Translations under genes and position numbers: made by a program | Part shown: positions 21,782 to 32,098 of the stretch, one piece after another | Position numbering within the stretch: position 1 is the stretch's first letter | Layout: every line of letters begins with the position of its first letter | Assembly: GCF_029626155.1 (NCBI RefSeq) | Contig: NZ_JARUBL010000001.1 | Span: 992,001 to 1,056,000 of the forward strand | DNA length: 64,000 nt | From: Solwaraspora sp. WMMD1047 | GTDB lineage: Bacteria > Actinomycetota > Actinomycetes > Mycobacteriales > Micromonosporaceae | Direction of reading: 5' to 3' | Notes under the pieces: model-generated | The model's input: only the letters and a program-made list of their open reading frames with translations | What the model was told of the DNA's origin: nothing | Databases searched by the model: none

Positions 21782-22358
21782 CCAGCACCAGCATCGACGA
21801 CCTGCTCGGCCACGACGAGGAGTCCACCCCGGGCCGGACCCGGCGCGGGCGGTCCCGGTACGGGTGGCTGTTCGGGGCGCTGCTGGTCGCCGCCGGCTTC
21901 ACCGCCGTGGTGGTCTTCGGGCTCCGGCTCTTCTCCCTCCAGGTGGCCGCCCCGGCCGTCTTCGCCGGCCTGCTGGCGCTGCTGCTGCTCCGCCGGGTGA
22001 CCGCCACGGTGGCGGCACCCCCGCCCCGCCCCGCGTATACTCCGCCCGATCCGGCCCGGGACGACGGCTCCTACAACTGGACCACCGAGGATGCGCTGCG
22101 CGGTGCCGTGCACCGCTGGGAGACCAAACTCGCCTGGTCGAAGGGGGAATCGGGCCGGTTCGCCAAGGGCGTCCTGCCGGCCCTCGGTGAGCTGACCGAC
22201 GAGCGGCTGCGGTTGCGGCACGGGCTGACCAGGGAATCCGACCCGGTCCGTGCCCGGGCGCTGCTCGGCGAGGAGCTCTGGACGTTCCTGTCCACCCCCG
22301 TCAAGCGCACGCCGGCACCCCGCGAGCTCGCGGCCATCGTCGAGAAATTGGAGAAGCT

Positions 22359-22362
<4 letters not shown>
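21778..22362 (+). CDS. Membrane protein of the MoxR/DUF58 operon
   Basis: A 194-residue protein. The cytoplasmic N-terminus (1-29) is followed by two hydrophobic helices at about 31-50 and 58-76; the rest is soluble and helical (VHRWETKLAWSKGESGRFAK, EELWTFLSTPVKRTPAPREL). It is coupled on both sides by ATGA overlaps. Family unknown to me beyond its recurring position beside MoxR genes in actinobacteria. Confidence 0.78.
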
Positions 22363-23359
<997 letters not shown>

Positions 23360-23363
<4 letters not shown>

Positions 23364-24814
23364 CCGCCGGCACCGCCGCCCCGACCACCCTGCGCGCGGC
23401 CGTGCCGGGCGCGGCCGGGCACGCCCCGTCCCGCCCGGACGAGCCGACCTGGGCACCCACCCGGGCCCTCGGCCGGGCGGTGCTGATCACCGGTGTACTG
23501 CTGGTCGCCGGGGTGCTGCTGGGCCGGGTCGACCTGATCGTGCTGGCCGTCCCGTTCGCGCTCGGCACCGCGTACGCGCTGCACCGCCGGCCGGTCGAGG
23601 CGCCCCGGATCGGGCTGGCCGCCGAGGACGGCAGCCTCGTCGAGGGCGGCGACGTGACCGCCTCGGTGGCCGTCGGCAACCCCGACCGGACCGGTTACGA
23701 CCTGGTCCTGGTCCGCACCGTGGTCTCGCCGTGGCTGCGGCTGGACCGGTCCGGCTTCGCCGCCGACGGCGGCGCACCCGGCCCGAAGGCCGACGGGGCG
23801 CCGGAGGGGGCGGGCGGTAAGGGCGCGGACCGGCCGTTCGCGCTCGGCGTGCCGGCCGGCACCGCCGAGGCCGTCGAACTGGCCGGCGAGGCGCTGCGCT
23901 GGGGCCGGCACCAGTTCGGGCCGGCCGCCACCCGGGCCGCCGCCTGCGACGGCCTGGTCACCAGCCGGCTCGTGGTCAGCGACTCGCTGCCGGTGCGGGT
24001 CTACCCGGTCACCGAGCCGTTCGACGCCGACGAGGCGATGCCCCGGGCGGCCGGCCTGGTCGGCGGGCACCGCTCCCGCCGCCCCGGCGAGGGCGGCGAG
24101 CTGGCCGGCGTACGGATCTTCGGACCGGGGGACCGGCTGCGCCGGATCGACTGGCGGGTGTCCCTGCGGGCCCGGCAACTGCACGTCGCGGCCACCCTCT
24201 CGGACCGGGACGCCGAGGTGGTGCTGCTGCTCGACGTGCTCGCCGAGGCGGGCACCTCGGGTGGGATCGGCGGCACCGCCTCGGTGCTGGACACCACCGT
24301 CCGGGCCGCCGCCGCGATCGGCGAACACTATCTGCACCGGGGCGACCGGGTCTCGATGCTGGAGTACGGTCCGGCCGCCCGCCGGCTGCGCCCGGCCACC
24401 GGCCGCCGGCAGTACCTGATCCTGCTGGAGTGGCTGCTCGACGTGCGCGCCACGCCGTCGCCGTACGAGCCGTACGACCAGGTCTTCGGCCCGCACCTGC
24501 TCTCCTCGAACGCGCTGGTGGTGGTGCTCACCCCGCTGGTGGACCCGCGGTCGGCGGCGATGCTGGCCCGGCTGGCCCGGTCCGGCCGGATCGTGGTGGC
24601 CGTCGACACCCTGCCGGCCGCCGCCGCGCCGCCGCAGCGCGGCCCGTTCACCGACGTCGCCCACCGGCTCTGGCGGCTGGACCGGGACAACACCATCGGC
24701 CAGCTGCGCGAGCACGGCGTACCGGTGGTGGGTTGGGCCGGCGCCGGCAGCCTGGACCTGGTGCTGCGGGACGTGGCCCGCCTCGCCTCGGCGCCGAAGG
24801 CGATGCTGCGGTGA
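23360..24814 (+). CDS. DUF58-domain protein
   Basis: A 484-residue protein. Two membrane helices lie near residues 38-75, then a beta-rich region, then the DUF58 signature IFGPGDRLRRIDWRVSLRAR near residue 253, leading into a VWA-like fold (VVLLLDVLAEAG, with a partial MIDAS-like pattern). DUF58 proteins are the usual partners of MoxR ATPases. The ATG overlaps the moxR stop. A Gly/Ala/Pro-rich insert near 135-160 (GAPGPKADGAPEGAGGKGA) is probably an exposed loop. Confidence 0.92.
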
Positions 24815-24827
24815 CGGGCGGCGGAGC

Positions 24828-25391
24828 GTGATCGGCGGTCTGGTGGACCGGGTCCGGGCGGCCCGGACCGCCGTCACCCGGGTCACCCTGGCGCCACTGC
24901 TGGTGCGCGGTGGGATCTTCCTCAGCACCCTGATCGCGCTGGCGGTGGCGGTACCGGCGGAGGTGCTCGCCACCCGGCTGGTCGGGTTGCTGGTGATGGC
25001 CGCCGCGGCCCCGGCACTCGCCCCGAAGGGCAGCTGGCCGACCATCGTCACGCTGGCCGCGGTCGCCGGCTGGGTGCTGGCCACCAGCCGGTACGACGAA
25101 CCGGTCGAGCTGTGGCGGCTGCTCGCCCTGGCCAGCTTCCTGTACCTGACCCACAGCCTCTGCGCGCTGGCCGCCCTGCTGCCGTACGACGTGGTGCTCG
25201 CCCCCGACCTGCTGGCCCGGTGGCTGGCCCGGGCGGCCGGGGTGGTGCTGGCGGCGGCGGTGTTGTCGGTGCTGCTGCTGTCGGTGGCCGACCGGTCCGG
25301 CGACCAGACGTTCCTGGTCGCCGCGCTCGGCGGTCTGGCCGTCGCCGTGCTGGTCGCCGCCCTGCTGAGCTGGCTGCTGCGCCGCCGCTGA
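24828..25391 (+). CDS. Polytopic membrane protein closing the moxR operon
   Basis: A 187-residue protein made almost wholly of hydrophobic helices; five or six membrane segments are visible between residues 20 and 183, ending in a basic LLRRR tail. GTG 24828 lies 14 nt after the DUF58 stop with a weak GGCGGAG. Position suggests it works with the MoxR/DUF58 proteins in the membrane. No family is recognised. Confidence 0.75.
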   Translation: MIGGLVDRVRAARTAVTRVTLAPLLVRGGIFLSTLIALAVAVPAEVLATRLVGLLVMAAAAPALAPKGSWPTIVTLAAVAGWVLATSRYDEPVELWRLLALASFLYLTHSLCALAALLPYDVVLAPDLLARWLARAAGVVLAAAVLSVLLLSVADRSGDQTFLVAALGGLAVAVLVAALLSWLLRRR

Positions 25392-25455
25392 GCCGGGCCG
25401 GCCGGTGACGTAGGCCAGCTCACACCCGCGTCCTCCATCACAGAAGGGCCGTTCC

Positions 25456-26811
25456 GTGCCGTCTGATCGGCCCGGCGGGGGAAAGATGGTAGCCGTGAAC
25501 CCGCAGCGGATCCTTGTCGTAGGCGCCGGCCACGTCGGTTTGTACGCGGCCCTGCGCCTGTCCAAGAAGCTCCGGTCGCGTGAGGCCGAGGTGATCGTCG
25601 TCGATCCCCAGCCGCACATGACGTACCAGCCGTTCCTGCCCGAGGCGGCGGCCGGCAACATCTCCCCCCGGCACTCCGTGGTCCCGCTGCGCCGGGAGCT
25701 GCGCCGCTGCCACATCGTCTCCGGCGCGGTGACCCGGATCGAGCACGCCCGCAAGACCGCCACCGTGCAGCCGATCATCGGACCGCCCCGCGAGATCGGC
25801 TACGACCACATCATCGTGGCGCCCGGTTCGGTGTCCCGGACCCTGCCGATCCCCGGCCTGCGCGAGCAGGGGATCGGGTTCAAGACCATCGGTGAGGCGA
25901 TCTACCTGCGCAACCACGTCCTGGACCGGCTCGACGTGGCGGCGGCCACCAGCGACCCGGAGACCCGGCGGTGCGCGCTCACCTTCGTCTTCGTCGGCGG
26001 CGGTTACGCCGGCATCGAGGCGGTCGCCGAGATGGAGGACATGGCCCGCGACGCGCTGCGCTACTACCCGGAGCTGTCGCCCGAGGACATGCGCTGGGTG
26101 CTGGTCGAGGCCACCCAGCGGGTGCTGCCCGAGGTGGACCGGGACATGGGCGCGTACACGGTCCAGCAGCTGCTCAAGCGCAAGATGGACATCCGGCTGG
26201 ACACCCGGTTGGAGTCCTGCGTCGACGGGCTGGTGGTGCTCTCCGACGGCGACACCTTCCGGGCCGACACGATCGTCTGGACCGCCGGCGTGAAGCCGTC
26301 GCCGATGCTCGACGAGACCGACCTGCCGCGGGACGGCCGTGGCCGGATCACCTGCCTGCCGACCCTCCAGGTGGCCGACGGCGATCGGGTGGTCGAGGGC
26401 GCCTGGAGCGCGGGGGACTGCGCGGCGGTGCCGGACCTGACCGGGCCGCCCGGCGCGTACTGCTCGCCCAGCGCGCAGCACGCGGTGCGGCAGGCCGCCC
26501 GGATGGCGGACAACATCCGGGCGGTGATCCGGGGCCAGGCGCCGGTGGACTACCGGCACAAGCACGCCGGCAGTGTGGCGAGCCTGGGCCTGCACAAGGG
26601 CGTGGCGCAGGTGTACGGCATCAAGCTGACCGGCCTGCCGGCCTGGTTCATGCACCGGACCTACCACATGAGCCGGATCCCGTCGTTCAACCGCAAGGTG
26701 CGGGTGATCGTGGACTGGACGCTCGCCTTCTTCCTCAAGCGCGAGGTGGTGGCGCTCGGCCAGCTGCACGACCCGCGGGAGGAGTTCGTCGAGGCCACCC
26801 CCCGGCTGTAG
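25456..26811 (+). CDS. ndh: Type II NADH dehydrogenase-like flavoprotein
   Basis: A 451-residue FAD/NAD(P) oxidoreductase of the NDH-2 family, which passes electrons from NADH to quinone without pumping protons. The FAD motif is VVGAGHVGLYAALRLSK near residue 20 and the NAD motif VFVGGGYAGIEAVAEMEDMA near 180. TIVWTAGVKPSP and WSAGDCAAVPD are the FAD-contacting C-terminal motifs. The end carries an amphipathic segment (KVRVIVDWTLAFFLKREVV) suited to membrane-surface attachment. GTG 25456 has AGAAGGG 7 nt upstream; GTG 25495 would give a protein starting right at the FAD motif as in some relatives. Confidence 0.9.
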   Translation: MPSDRPGGGKMVAVNPQRILVVGAGHVGLYAALRLSKKLRSREAEVIVVDPQPHMTYQPFLPEAAAGNISPRHSVVPLRRELRRCHIVSGAVTRIEHARKTATVQPIIGPPREIGYDHIIVAPGSVSRTLPIPGLREQGIGFKTIGEAIYLRNHVLDRLDVAAATSDPETRRCALTFVFVGGGYAGIEAVAEMEDMARDALRYYPELSPEDMRWVLVEATQRVLPEVDRDMGAYTVQQLLKRKMDIRLDTRLESCVDGLVVLSDGDTFRADTIVWTAGVKPSPMLDETDLPRDGRGRITCLPTLQVADGDRVVEGAWSAGDCAAVPDLTGPPGAYCSPSAQHAVRQAARMADNIRAVIRGQAPVDYRHKHAGSVASLGLHKGVAQVYGIKLTGLPAWFMHRTYHMSRIPSFNRKVRVIVDWTLAFFLKREVVALGQLHDPREEFVEATPRL

Positions 26812-26833
26812 GGCCGCCGTCGGCCGGCGGGCG

Positions 26834-28738
26834 TCAGGGTCGGCCGACCCGCCAGGTCCAGACGTCCGCCGACCGGGTGGCCGGCCCGAACAGCTGTTCC
26901 AGGGCGTCCAGCAGGGCGGCGGCGTTCGGGGCGTCGTCGCCCAGCGCCACGCAGGAGGCGTCCCAGAAGGCGACGTCGCGCTGGGCGGCCTGCCGGGTCC
27001 GGTCGGTGATCGCCGGCAGCCGGCCGGTCTTCGCCACGTCGGCGAGCAGCTTCGAGGTGGGCCGCTTGTAGGTGCCCATCGAGGCCCGGCCGCCGGCCGC
27101 GTACGGGCCGATGAAGAAGCCCTCCGGCAGGCTGAAACCGGCGTCCGCCCCGGTGGCCCAGCGCATCGGCCACGGCTCCTGCGGGGTGGGCAGCGGCACC
27201 GGCACCAGCACGCCGCCCGGCCGCACACAGTCGCGCCAGTGCCCGGCGGTGATGAACTCCGGCAGCGGGGGCCGGTCGGTGGTCGGCAGCGGCTCCGGGA
27301 AGATCGGCAGGAAGGCGGCGACGCAGGCCGCCGGCACCAGGAGTTGGACCGGCCGGCGCACGTCGCGCACCGCCCGGTCGACGGCCAGCGCCAGCACCGT
27401 CGCGATCACCGGGATCAGGGCCAGCGCGAACCGCATCGGCAGCGCGCCGTCCACCACCGGCACCTCCAACAGCATCGAGTACGGGCCGGTCAGCTCGGTC
27501 GGCTCGCGGTTGACCACGATCACCGGCCCGAGCGAGAGGGCGGCCATCGCCAGGCCGGCGGCCACGCAGCCGATCACCAGTGGGCGCCGGATCAGGGCGG
27601 CGGCGCAGACCAGCGTCACGATGATCAACGGCCAGCCGAGGAAGGTGTTGTACTCGGCCGGCCCGGTGGTCAGCGCCTCCCCGGCGGCGGAGCCGGCGAC
27701 CGACAGCGGGGAGAACGCCGGCCAGCTCGCCAGGTCGGCGGAGAAGTAGTGCGGGCTGAACATGCCGTTCGGCACGCTCTGCGGCCCGGCGAACTGGAAC
27801 CACAGCGGGTACGCCAGCGCGACCAGCGCCAGCCCGACGGCGAGCAGCATGCCGGCCAGGAAGCCCGGCAGCACCCGCCAGGTGAACCGGGGCCGGGCCA
27901 CCGCGTACACCACGGCCAGCACGACGAGCGCGACGGCGCTCAGGAAGAGCACCTCCTCGCCGACGAAGACCTGCACCGTGACGGTGAGCGCGATCAGGGC
28001 GCCGTTGCGGGCGATGCCCCGCGGGTCCCGGCGCCCGTCCGGCCGGGCCGCCGGGTCGGCGGCCCGGATCAGCCGGACCACCAACCAGATGATCACCGGA
28101 ACCAGCCACTGGGCGGTCATGTGCAGGTGCGCGTTGGACTGGGAGATCATCCCGGGCGCGAAGCCGCAGAATCCGCCGGCCAGCCCGGCGGCCAGCCGCC
28201 CCAGGCCCAGGGTGTGTCGGTAGAGCCAGTACCAGGCGATCGCGGTTCCGGCCAGGTTGGCGGCGGCGAGCAGCGCGAAGGTGACCGGGGCGCCGGCCAG
28301 CAGGGTCACCGGCGCGAACAGGAAGCCGAGCGCGATGACCGTGGTGTTGGCCATCAGGTTGACCCCGTCCGGGGCGTTGAGTCGGTCGCTGAGCAGGCTG
28401 AAGTCGCCGTACAGCAGCCGGGCGTCCATGGCCAGGAACCACTCGTAGAGGGTCTGGTCGGCCGGGTTCAACGCCAGCACCCGCGCCCCCGGGTCCGGCC
28501 ACAGACCCTGGGTCAGCCAGCCGGCCAGCAGCACGAAGAGCAGGCAGGTACCAAAATCGACGCGGTACGGCCGGAGCGTGGTCACCCATCGCCGCCAGCG
28601 CGGCACCCGGCTGCCCGGTCCGGCGGCTGGACCGGTGGTCTCCCGGACGGTGTCGGCGGGCTGGTCCGGCGCGTCGGTGGGTCCGCTCGCCCGGTCGGCC
28701 GGTTCGGCGTCGGGTTCCACGCGCGCTGTGCTCGTCAC
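26834..28738 (-). CDS. Polytopic GT-C-like membrane protein
   Basis: A 634-residue protein with a disordered N-terminus (1-45), then about 11-12 membrane helices, then a C-terminal extracytoplasmic domain of some 150 residues (from about 480). The first external loop, LNPADQTLYEWFLAMDARLL, with acidic residues after helix 1, and the overall layout resemble GT-C lipid-linked sugar transferases of actinobacteria. Sugar donor and acceptor are unknown. GTG 28738 is chosen; the frame extends 90 nt further with poor coding character. Confidence 0.72.
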   Translation of the reverse strand: MTSTARVEPDAEPADRASGPTDAPDQPADTVRETTGPAAGPGSRVPRWRRWVTTLRPYRVDFGTCLLFVLLAGWLTQGLWPDPGARVLALNPADQTLYEWFLAMDARLLYGDFSLLSDRLNAPDGVNLMANTTVIALGFLFAPVTLLAGAPVTFALLAAANLAGTAIAWYWLYRHTLGLGRLAAGLAGGFCGFAPGMISQSNAHLHMTAQWLVPVIIWLVVRLIRAADPAARPDGRRDPRGIARNGALIALTVTVQVFVGEEVLFLSAVALVVLAVVYAVARPRFTWRVLPGFLAGMLLAVGLALVALAYPLWFQFAGPQSVPNGMFSPHYFSADLASWPAFSPLSVAGSAAGEALTTGPAEYNTFLGWPLIIVTLVCAAALIRRPLVIGCVAAGLAMAALSLGPVIVVNREPTELTGPYSMLLEVPVVDGALPMRFALALIPVIATVLALAVDRAVRDVRRPVQLLVPAACVAAFLPIFPEPLPTTDRPPLPEFITAGHWRDCVRPGGVLVPVPLPTPQEPWPMRWATGADAGFSLPEGFFIGPYAAGGRASMGTYKRPTSKLLADVAKTGRLPAITDRTRQAAQRDVAFWDASCVALGDDAPNAAALLDALEQLFGPATRSADVWTWRVGRP

Positions 28739-28854
28739 GCCGACGACCCTAGTGTCACCGTGGCGGTCGGGTCCGGCCGGTGGCCGAGGCCGGCCTCCGC
28801 CCGCCGTCTCCCGCGTGGCGCAGCTCACAGCCGTACCGCCGCCCGGGTAGCTGC

Positions 28855-29478
28855 TCAGCCCTCCTCGTCAGCTCTTCGCCGCCGGCCGAGGGCGAGTCCG
28901 AGCCCGGCGGCGAACACGGTCGCCGCCGCGATGCCGATCCCCACCTGCCCGGCGCCGGCACCGCCCGACCCCGATTCCGGACCGGACCGGGCTGCCGGTG
29001 CCGGGGCGGGCGCGAGGACCGCGCCGGTGGTGATCAGCGACGGCGCCGGCTCCTCGGCGCCCGGTTCGGTGCCGGTCCACTGGTAGGACCCGCCGCCGTC
29101 ACACCGCTGCTCGGTCGGGAACCACAGGGTCTGCCCGACCACCCCGGAGATCCGCGCGACGAGCGAGAACTCCGCCTCCTCGGCCGCGTCGATCCCCGGC
29201 CCGGACCAGCGCACCCGGCTGGGCGCCACCTCCGCCGACCAGCCGTCGGGCGCGGTGGCGCTGCCTGCGATCACCCCGTCCGCCATCGTGACGGTCAGTT
29301 CGGTGGTCGGCGCGGTCCCGCAGCCGTGGTCGAAGGTGAAGGTCAGGGTGGTGGTGCCGTCGCCGTTCGGTTGCGCCTTGGCGAGCAGGACGTGCGCCGA
29401 GGCCGGCGCGGCCGGCCAGAGCCCGGTCAGGATCGCGACGACGAGCAGCAGCGCCGGAAGCGCGGTCCGGACTCTCAT
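28855..29478 (-). CDS. YcnI-like (DUF1775) copper-binding membrane-anchored protein, second copy
   Basis: A 207-residue exported protein. The signal peptide ends PAAPASA, so the mature protein should begin at His29 (HVLLAKAQ), the position that binds copper in the YcnI mono-histidine brace. The DUF1775 beta domain follows, with one disulfide-like Cys pair (HGCGTA, EQRCDG) and the conserved Trp in YQWTG. After a Pro/Ala/Gly linker a C-terminal helix (about 177-197) and RRRR anchor it in the membrane. The ATG overlaps the CopCD stop. The core is more divergent than the first copy upstream. Confidence 0.8.
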   Translation of the reverse strand: MRVRTALPALLLVVAILTGLWPAAPASAHVLLAKAQPNGDGTTTLTFTFDHGCGTAPTTELTVTMADGVIAGSATAPDGWSAEVAPSRVRWSGPGIDAAEEAEFSLVARISGVVGQTLWFPTEQRCDGGGSYQWTGTEPGAEEPAPSLITTGAVLAPAPAPAARSGPESGSGGAGAGQVGIGIAAATVFAAGLGLALGRRRRADEEG

Positions 29479-31154
29479 CGGATCACCACCGGAATCTCGA
29501 CGATCGGGTTCTCGAACTTGCTGGTCCGCACGCTCACCGTCAGCACCCACTCGCCGGCCAGCGGGAAGTCGGCCACCGCCTCGTACCGACCCGGTGCGAT
29601 CACGGCGAGCGGCCGGTCCAGCGGGCCGATGTCGTACTCCGGTTGGGTGGCGGTGACCTTCGGCGGTTCGACCGGTTCGACCGGGCGGCCGGCCGCGTCG
29701 AGGACCGACAGCTCCAGGGAGTTGATGCCGACCGCGCCGGGGGTGATCCGGGCGGTGACCCGGCCGGTGCCGAGCGCGGCCTCCAACACCACCGCCTCCG
29801 GCCCGGCGGGCGCGGCCGCGGCGGTGGACTCCTTGATCGGACTCTGGGTCACCAGCAATCCGGTGGCGGCGAGCACGCCCACCAGCAGCAGTGCCTCCGC
29901 CCGGACGGTCCGGCGCAGCCCGGTGCGGGCCGCGGCGTCGTCGGGCCGGCCGGCGACCCGGGGCACCAGCCGGAACCGGTTCCAGCCCGCCACCGCGAGC
30001 ACGACGAGCACCAGCCCCGTCTTGGCCAGCAGGGTCCACCCGTACCCGGTGTCGAACAGGGCCGACCAGGAGCGCAGGATCCGCCACCCGAGCAGCACCC
30101 CGGCGACCCCGAGCAGGCCCACCAGCAGCGCCGCGAGCCGGGAGAAGGCGCCCACCGTCCGGGCGGCGGCGGGCGCCGCGACGTCCGCGCCGCGGGACAG
30201 TGTGACGGCCAGCCCGAGTATCCCGCCGAGCCAGACCGCCGCGGTGGCCAGGTGCAGCAGGTCCACGCCGACCACCAGCCAGGCCGGGCCGAAGGTACGG
30301 GTGTGCCCGACCAGGGCCAGCGCGCCCAACGCCAGCGCGGCCCCGCCGAACGCGACGGCGGTCAGCGCCGGCCGGTGCCGTGACCGGCCCGCATACCAGC
30401 CCGCGGTCAGCGTCACCGCCAGGCCGGCGAGGGCCAGCAGTGAGCTCAGGGCGGGATCGGAGCGCAGGCCGGTCGCCCAGGTCTCCCCGTCGAACACGGC
30501 GGCCAGGTCGCTGCCGTCCTGCCAGGCGACGGTGACCGGGATCAGCAGGAGCAGGGCGAGCGCGGCGGCGGCGCCGAGGCCACCGGCGATCCGGTCCCGA
30601 CGGACCCGGGCGGACCGGCCAACCGGGGCGAGCGTCAGACCGAAGATCATCAAGCCGGTGCCGCCCAGCACCCCCAGGTAGGCGACCGTCTCGGTGACCG
30701 GGCGCAGCACCCGCAGTCCGGACCCCGGCTCGGTCTCCGGAATCGCGACCGTGCCGGCGCTGGGGGCGCCGACCGAGAAGCTGAACCCGCCCGCGACCGG
30801 GTGACTGTCGGCGGAGACCACCCGCCAGCTCACCAGGTACGTGCCGTCGGCCAGGTTGTCGGGCGGGGTCAGCACCACCGTGCTGTCGACCGCCCTGGCT
30901 TCCGCGTCGAGCTCCGTCCCGCTCGCGTCGAGCAGCCGGACCCCGCCGTCGCGTACCTCGACGGCCTCGTTGAAGTACAGCGTCACCGTCTCCGGGGTCG
31001 CCGGCAGCACCGCGCCGTCGGCCGGGTCGGTGCGCAGCAGGGTGGCGTGCGCGGCGGCGGGGGCCGCGCCGAGCAGGCTCAGCGCGGCCCCCACCAACCC
31101 GGCGAGCAGGGCGGTGCCGAGGCGCCGGGCCCGCCGGGTCGCGAATTGTCGCAT
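29475..31154 (-). CDS. CopC-CopD copper protein with C-terminal YtkA/FixH-like domain
   Basis: A 559-residue fusion. The signal peptide ends APAAA; the mature CopC domain (36-133) begins with His36 (HATLLRTDPADGAVL) and contains SADSHPVAGGFSFSVG, both part of the CopC Cu(II) site. Eight membrane helices of CopD follow (about 160-440), with histidines in LVGHTRTFGP and VDLLHLATAAVWLGG. The last 100 residues form a beta-rich YtkA/FixH-like domain outside the membrane. CopCD proteins import or deliver copper. The gene lies between two YcnI genes, with 2 nt and 4-nt-overlap spacing, so all three are one transcript. Confidence 0.92.
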   Translation of the reverse strand: MRQFATRRARRLGTALLAGLVGAALSLLGAAPAAAHATLLRTDPADGAVLPATPETVTLYFNEAVEVRDGGVRLLDASGTELDAEARAVDSTVVLTPPDNLADGTYLVSWRVVSADSHPVAGGFSFSVGAPSAGTVAIPETEPGSGLRVLRPVTETVAYLGVLGGTGLMIFGLTLAPVGRSARVRRDRIAGGLGAAAALALLLLIPVTVAWQDGSDLAAVFDGETWATGLRSDPALSSLLALAGLAVTLTAGWYAGRSRHRPALTAVAFGGAALALGALALVGHTRTFGPAWLVVGVDLLHLATAAVWLGGILGLAVTLSRGADVAAPAAARTVGAFSRLAALLVGLLGVAGVLLGWRILRSWSALFDTGYGWTLLAKTGLVLVVLAVAGWNRFRLVPRVAGRPDDAAARTGLRRTVRAEALLLVGVLAATGLLVTQSPIKESTAAAAPAGPEAVVLEAALGTGRVTARITPGAVGINSLELSVLDAAGRPVEPVEPPKVTATQPEYDIGPLDRPLAVIAPGRYEAVADFPLAGEWVLTVSVRTSKFENPIVEIPVVIR

Positions 31155-31156
31155 TC

Positions 31157-31891
31157 CTAGGCGGTCTTGCGGGTGCGGATGAACGCCAGGCCGCCCAGCA
31201 CGAAGCCGAGGGCGCCGAGCACCAGCCCGGTCCAGCCGGCCGCCGATCCGGCCGCACCCGGGTCGTCGGTGCTCGACTCCTGCGCGACCCGCTCCGGAGC
31301 GGCCTCGACGTCGGCCTCGGCCGCGGCGCCACCGTGCCCGTCCCCGGCGGCCTCGGTGACCACGAACGTCGGCGCGGGCGCCTCCAACTCGTCGCGGTCC
31401 TGACCGGCCGCCGGCAGCTGCACCCAGGCGGTCTCGCCCTGCTCGCAGGTCTGCACGGACGGGAAGGCCAACGTCTCGCCCGGCGTCTCCGGCAACTTCA
31501 GCGACAGCTCGAACGCGTCGCGGTGGCCCTCCGGCAGCGGGGTCTTCGCGGTGTAGACGATCTCCGACACCCGCTCGGTCAGCTCGTTGCCGTGGCTGTC
31601 CTTCACCGGTGGGTCCAGCGGGGCCTTCACCTTCTCGACGGTCCAGCCCTGGTTGATGGTGGGGGTCACGGAGTTGATCTGCTCCGGGATCTGGATGGCG
31701 ACCTTCGTGGTGCCCGAGCCGTCGCACCCGTGCGGCACCGAGAAGGTCAGCACCGTGTACGCCCCGGCGGCGGTGACCGTCGGGGTGACGGTCACGTGGG
31801 CGCCCGCCGGCAGCGCGGCGAGGGCGACCAGACCCCCGGCGGCGCCCGTCACGACACCGGCGCGGAGCACATTGCGGAGGGTGGTGTTCAT
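31157..31891 (-). CDS. YcnI (DUF1775) copper-binding protein, first copy
   Basis: A 244-residue exported protein with signal peptide ending LPAGA, predicted mature N-terminus His32 (HVTVTPTVTAAG), and a DUF1775 domain carrying IPEQINSVTPTINQGWTVEK and CEQGETAWVQLP; His1, an acidic residue and Trp form the copper site in characterised YcnI. A disordered Ala/Glu-rich stalk and a C-terminal helix (about 217-237) ending in IRTRKTA anchor it. It is the first gene of the YcnI-CopCD-YcnI operon, divergent from an ECF sigma factor. Confidence 0.92.
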   Translation of the reverse strand: MNTTLRNVLRAGVVTGAAGGLVALAALPAGAHVTVTPTVTAAGAYTVLTFSVPHGCDGSGTTKVAIQIPEQINSVTPTINQGWTVEKVKAPLDPPVKDSHGNELTERVSEIVYTAKTPLPEGHRDAFELSLKLPETPGETLAFPSVQTCEQGETAWVQLPAAGQDRDELEAPAPTFVVTEAAGDGHGGAAAEADVEAAPERVAQESSTDDPGAAGSAAGWTGLVLGALGFVLGGLAFIRTRKTA

Positions 31892-32011
31892 TCGATCGGT
31901 GCCTTTCGTCAGGATGCGCAGGCATCAGGCATGCACGGGCGTCAGGGACGCGCGGGACAACAGTGAGCGGGCCGGTTGGATGGTCGGGCCGGGTCATCGA
32001 TCAGTTCCCGT

Positions 32012-32028
32012 GAAGTTCCGGGAACTTC
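32012..32028. promoter_or_regulatory. 17-nt palindrome between the copper operon and the ECF sigma gene
   Basis: GAAGTTCC (32012-32019) and GGAACTTC (32021-32028) are exact inverted arms around a single G. The site is 71 nt before the sigma-factor GTG and 121 nt before the ycnI ATG. It may be an operator for both genes; GGGAAC inside it also resembles -35 elements used by some ECF factors, so self-regulation is possible. Both readings are inference. Confidence 0.45.
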
Positions 32029-32098
32029 GCGGCCCCGGGCACCGACCAACCTGGGTGTCGGTGCAGCGCGTCAGTCAGTTCACACAGCGGGGTGCCCG

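Noticed and set aside
31976-32098. Upstream extension of the ECF sigma factor
   Set aside because: The extra 41 codons cross the palindrome and have no sigma-like residues; GTG 32099 gives a standard ECF length.
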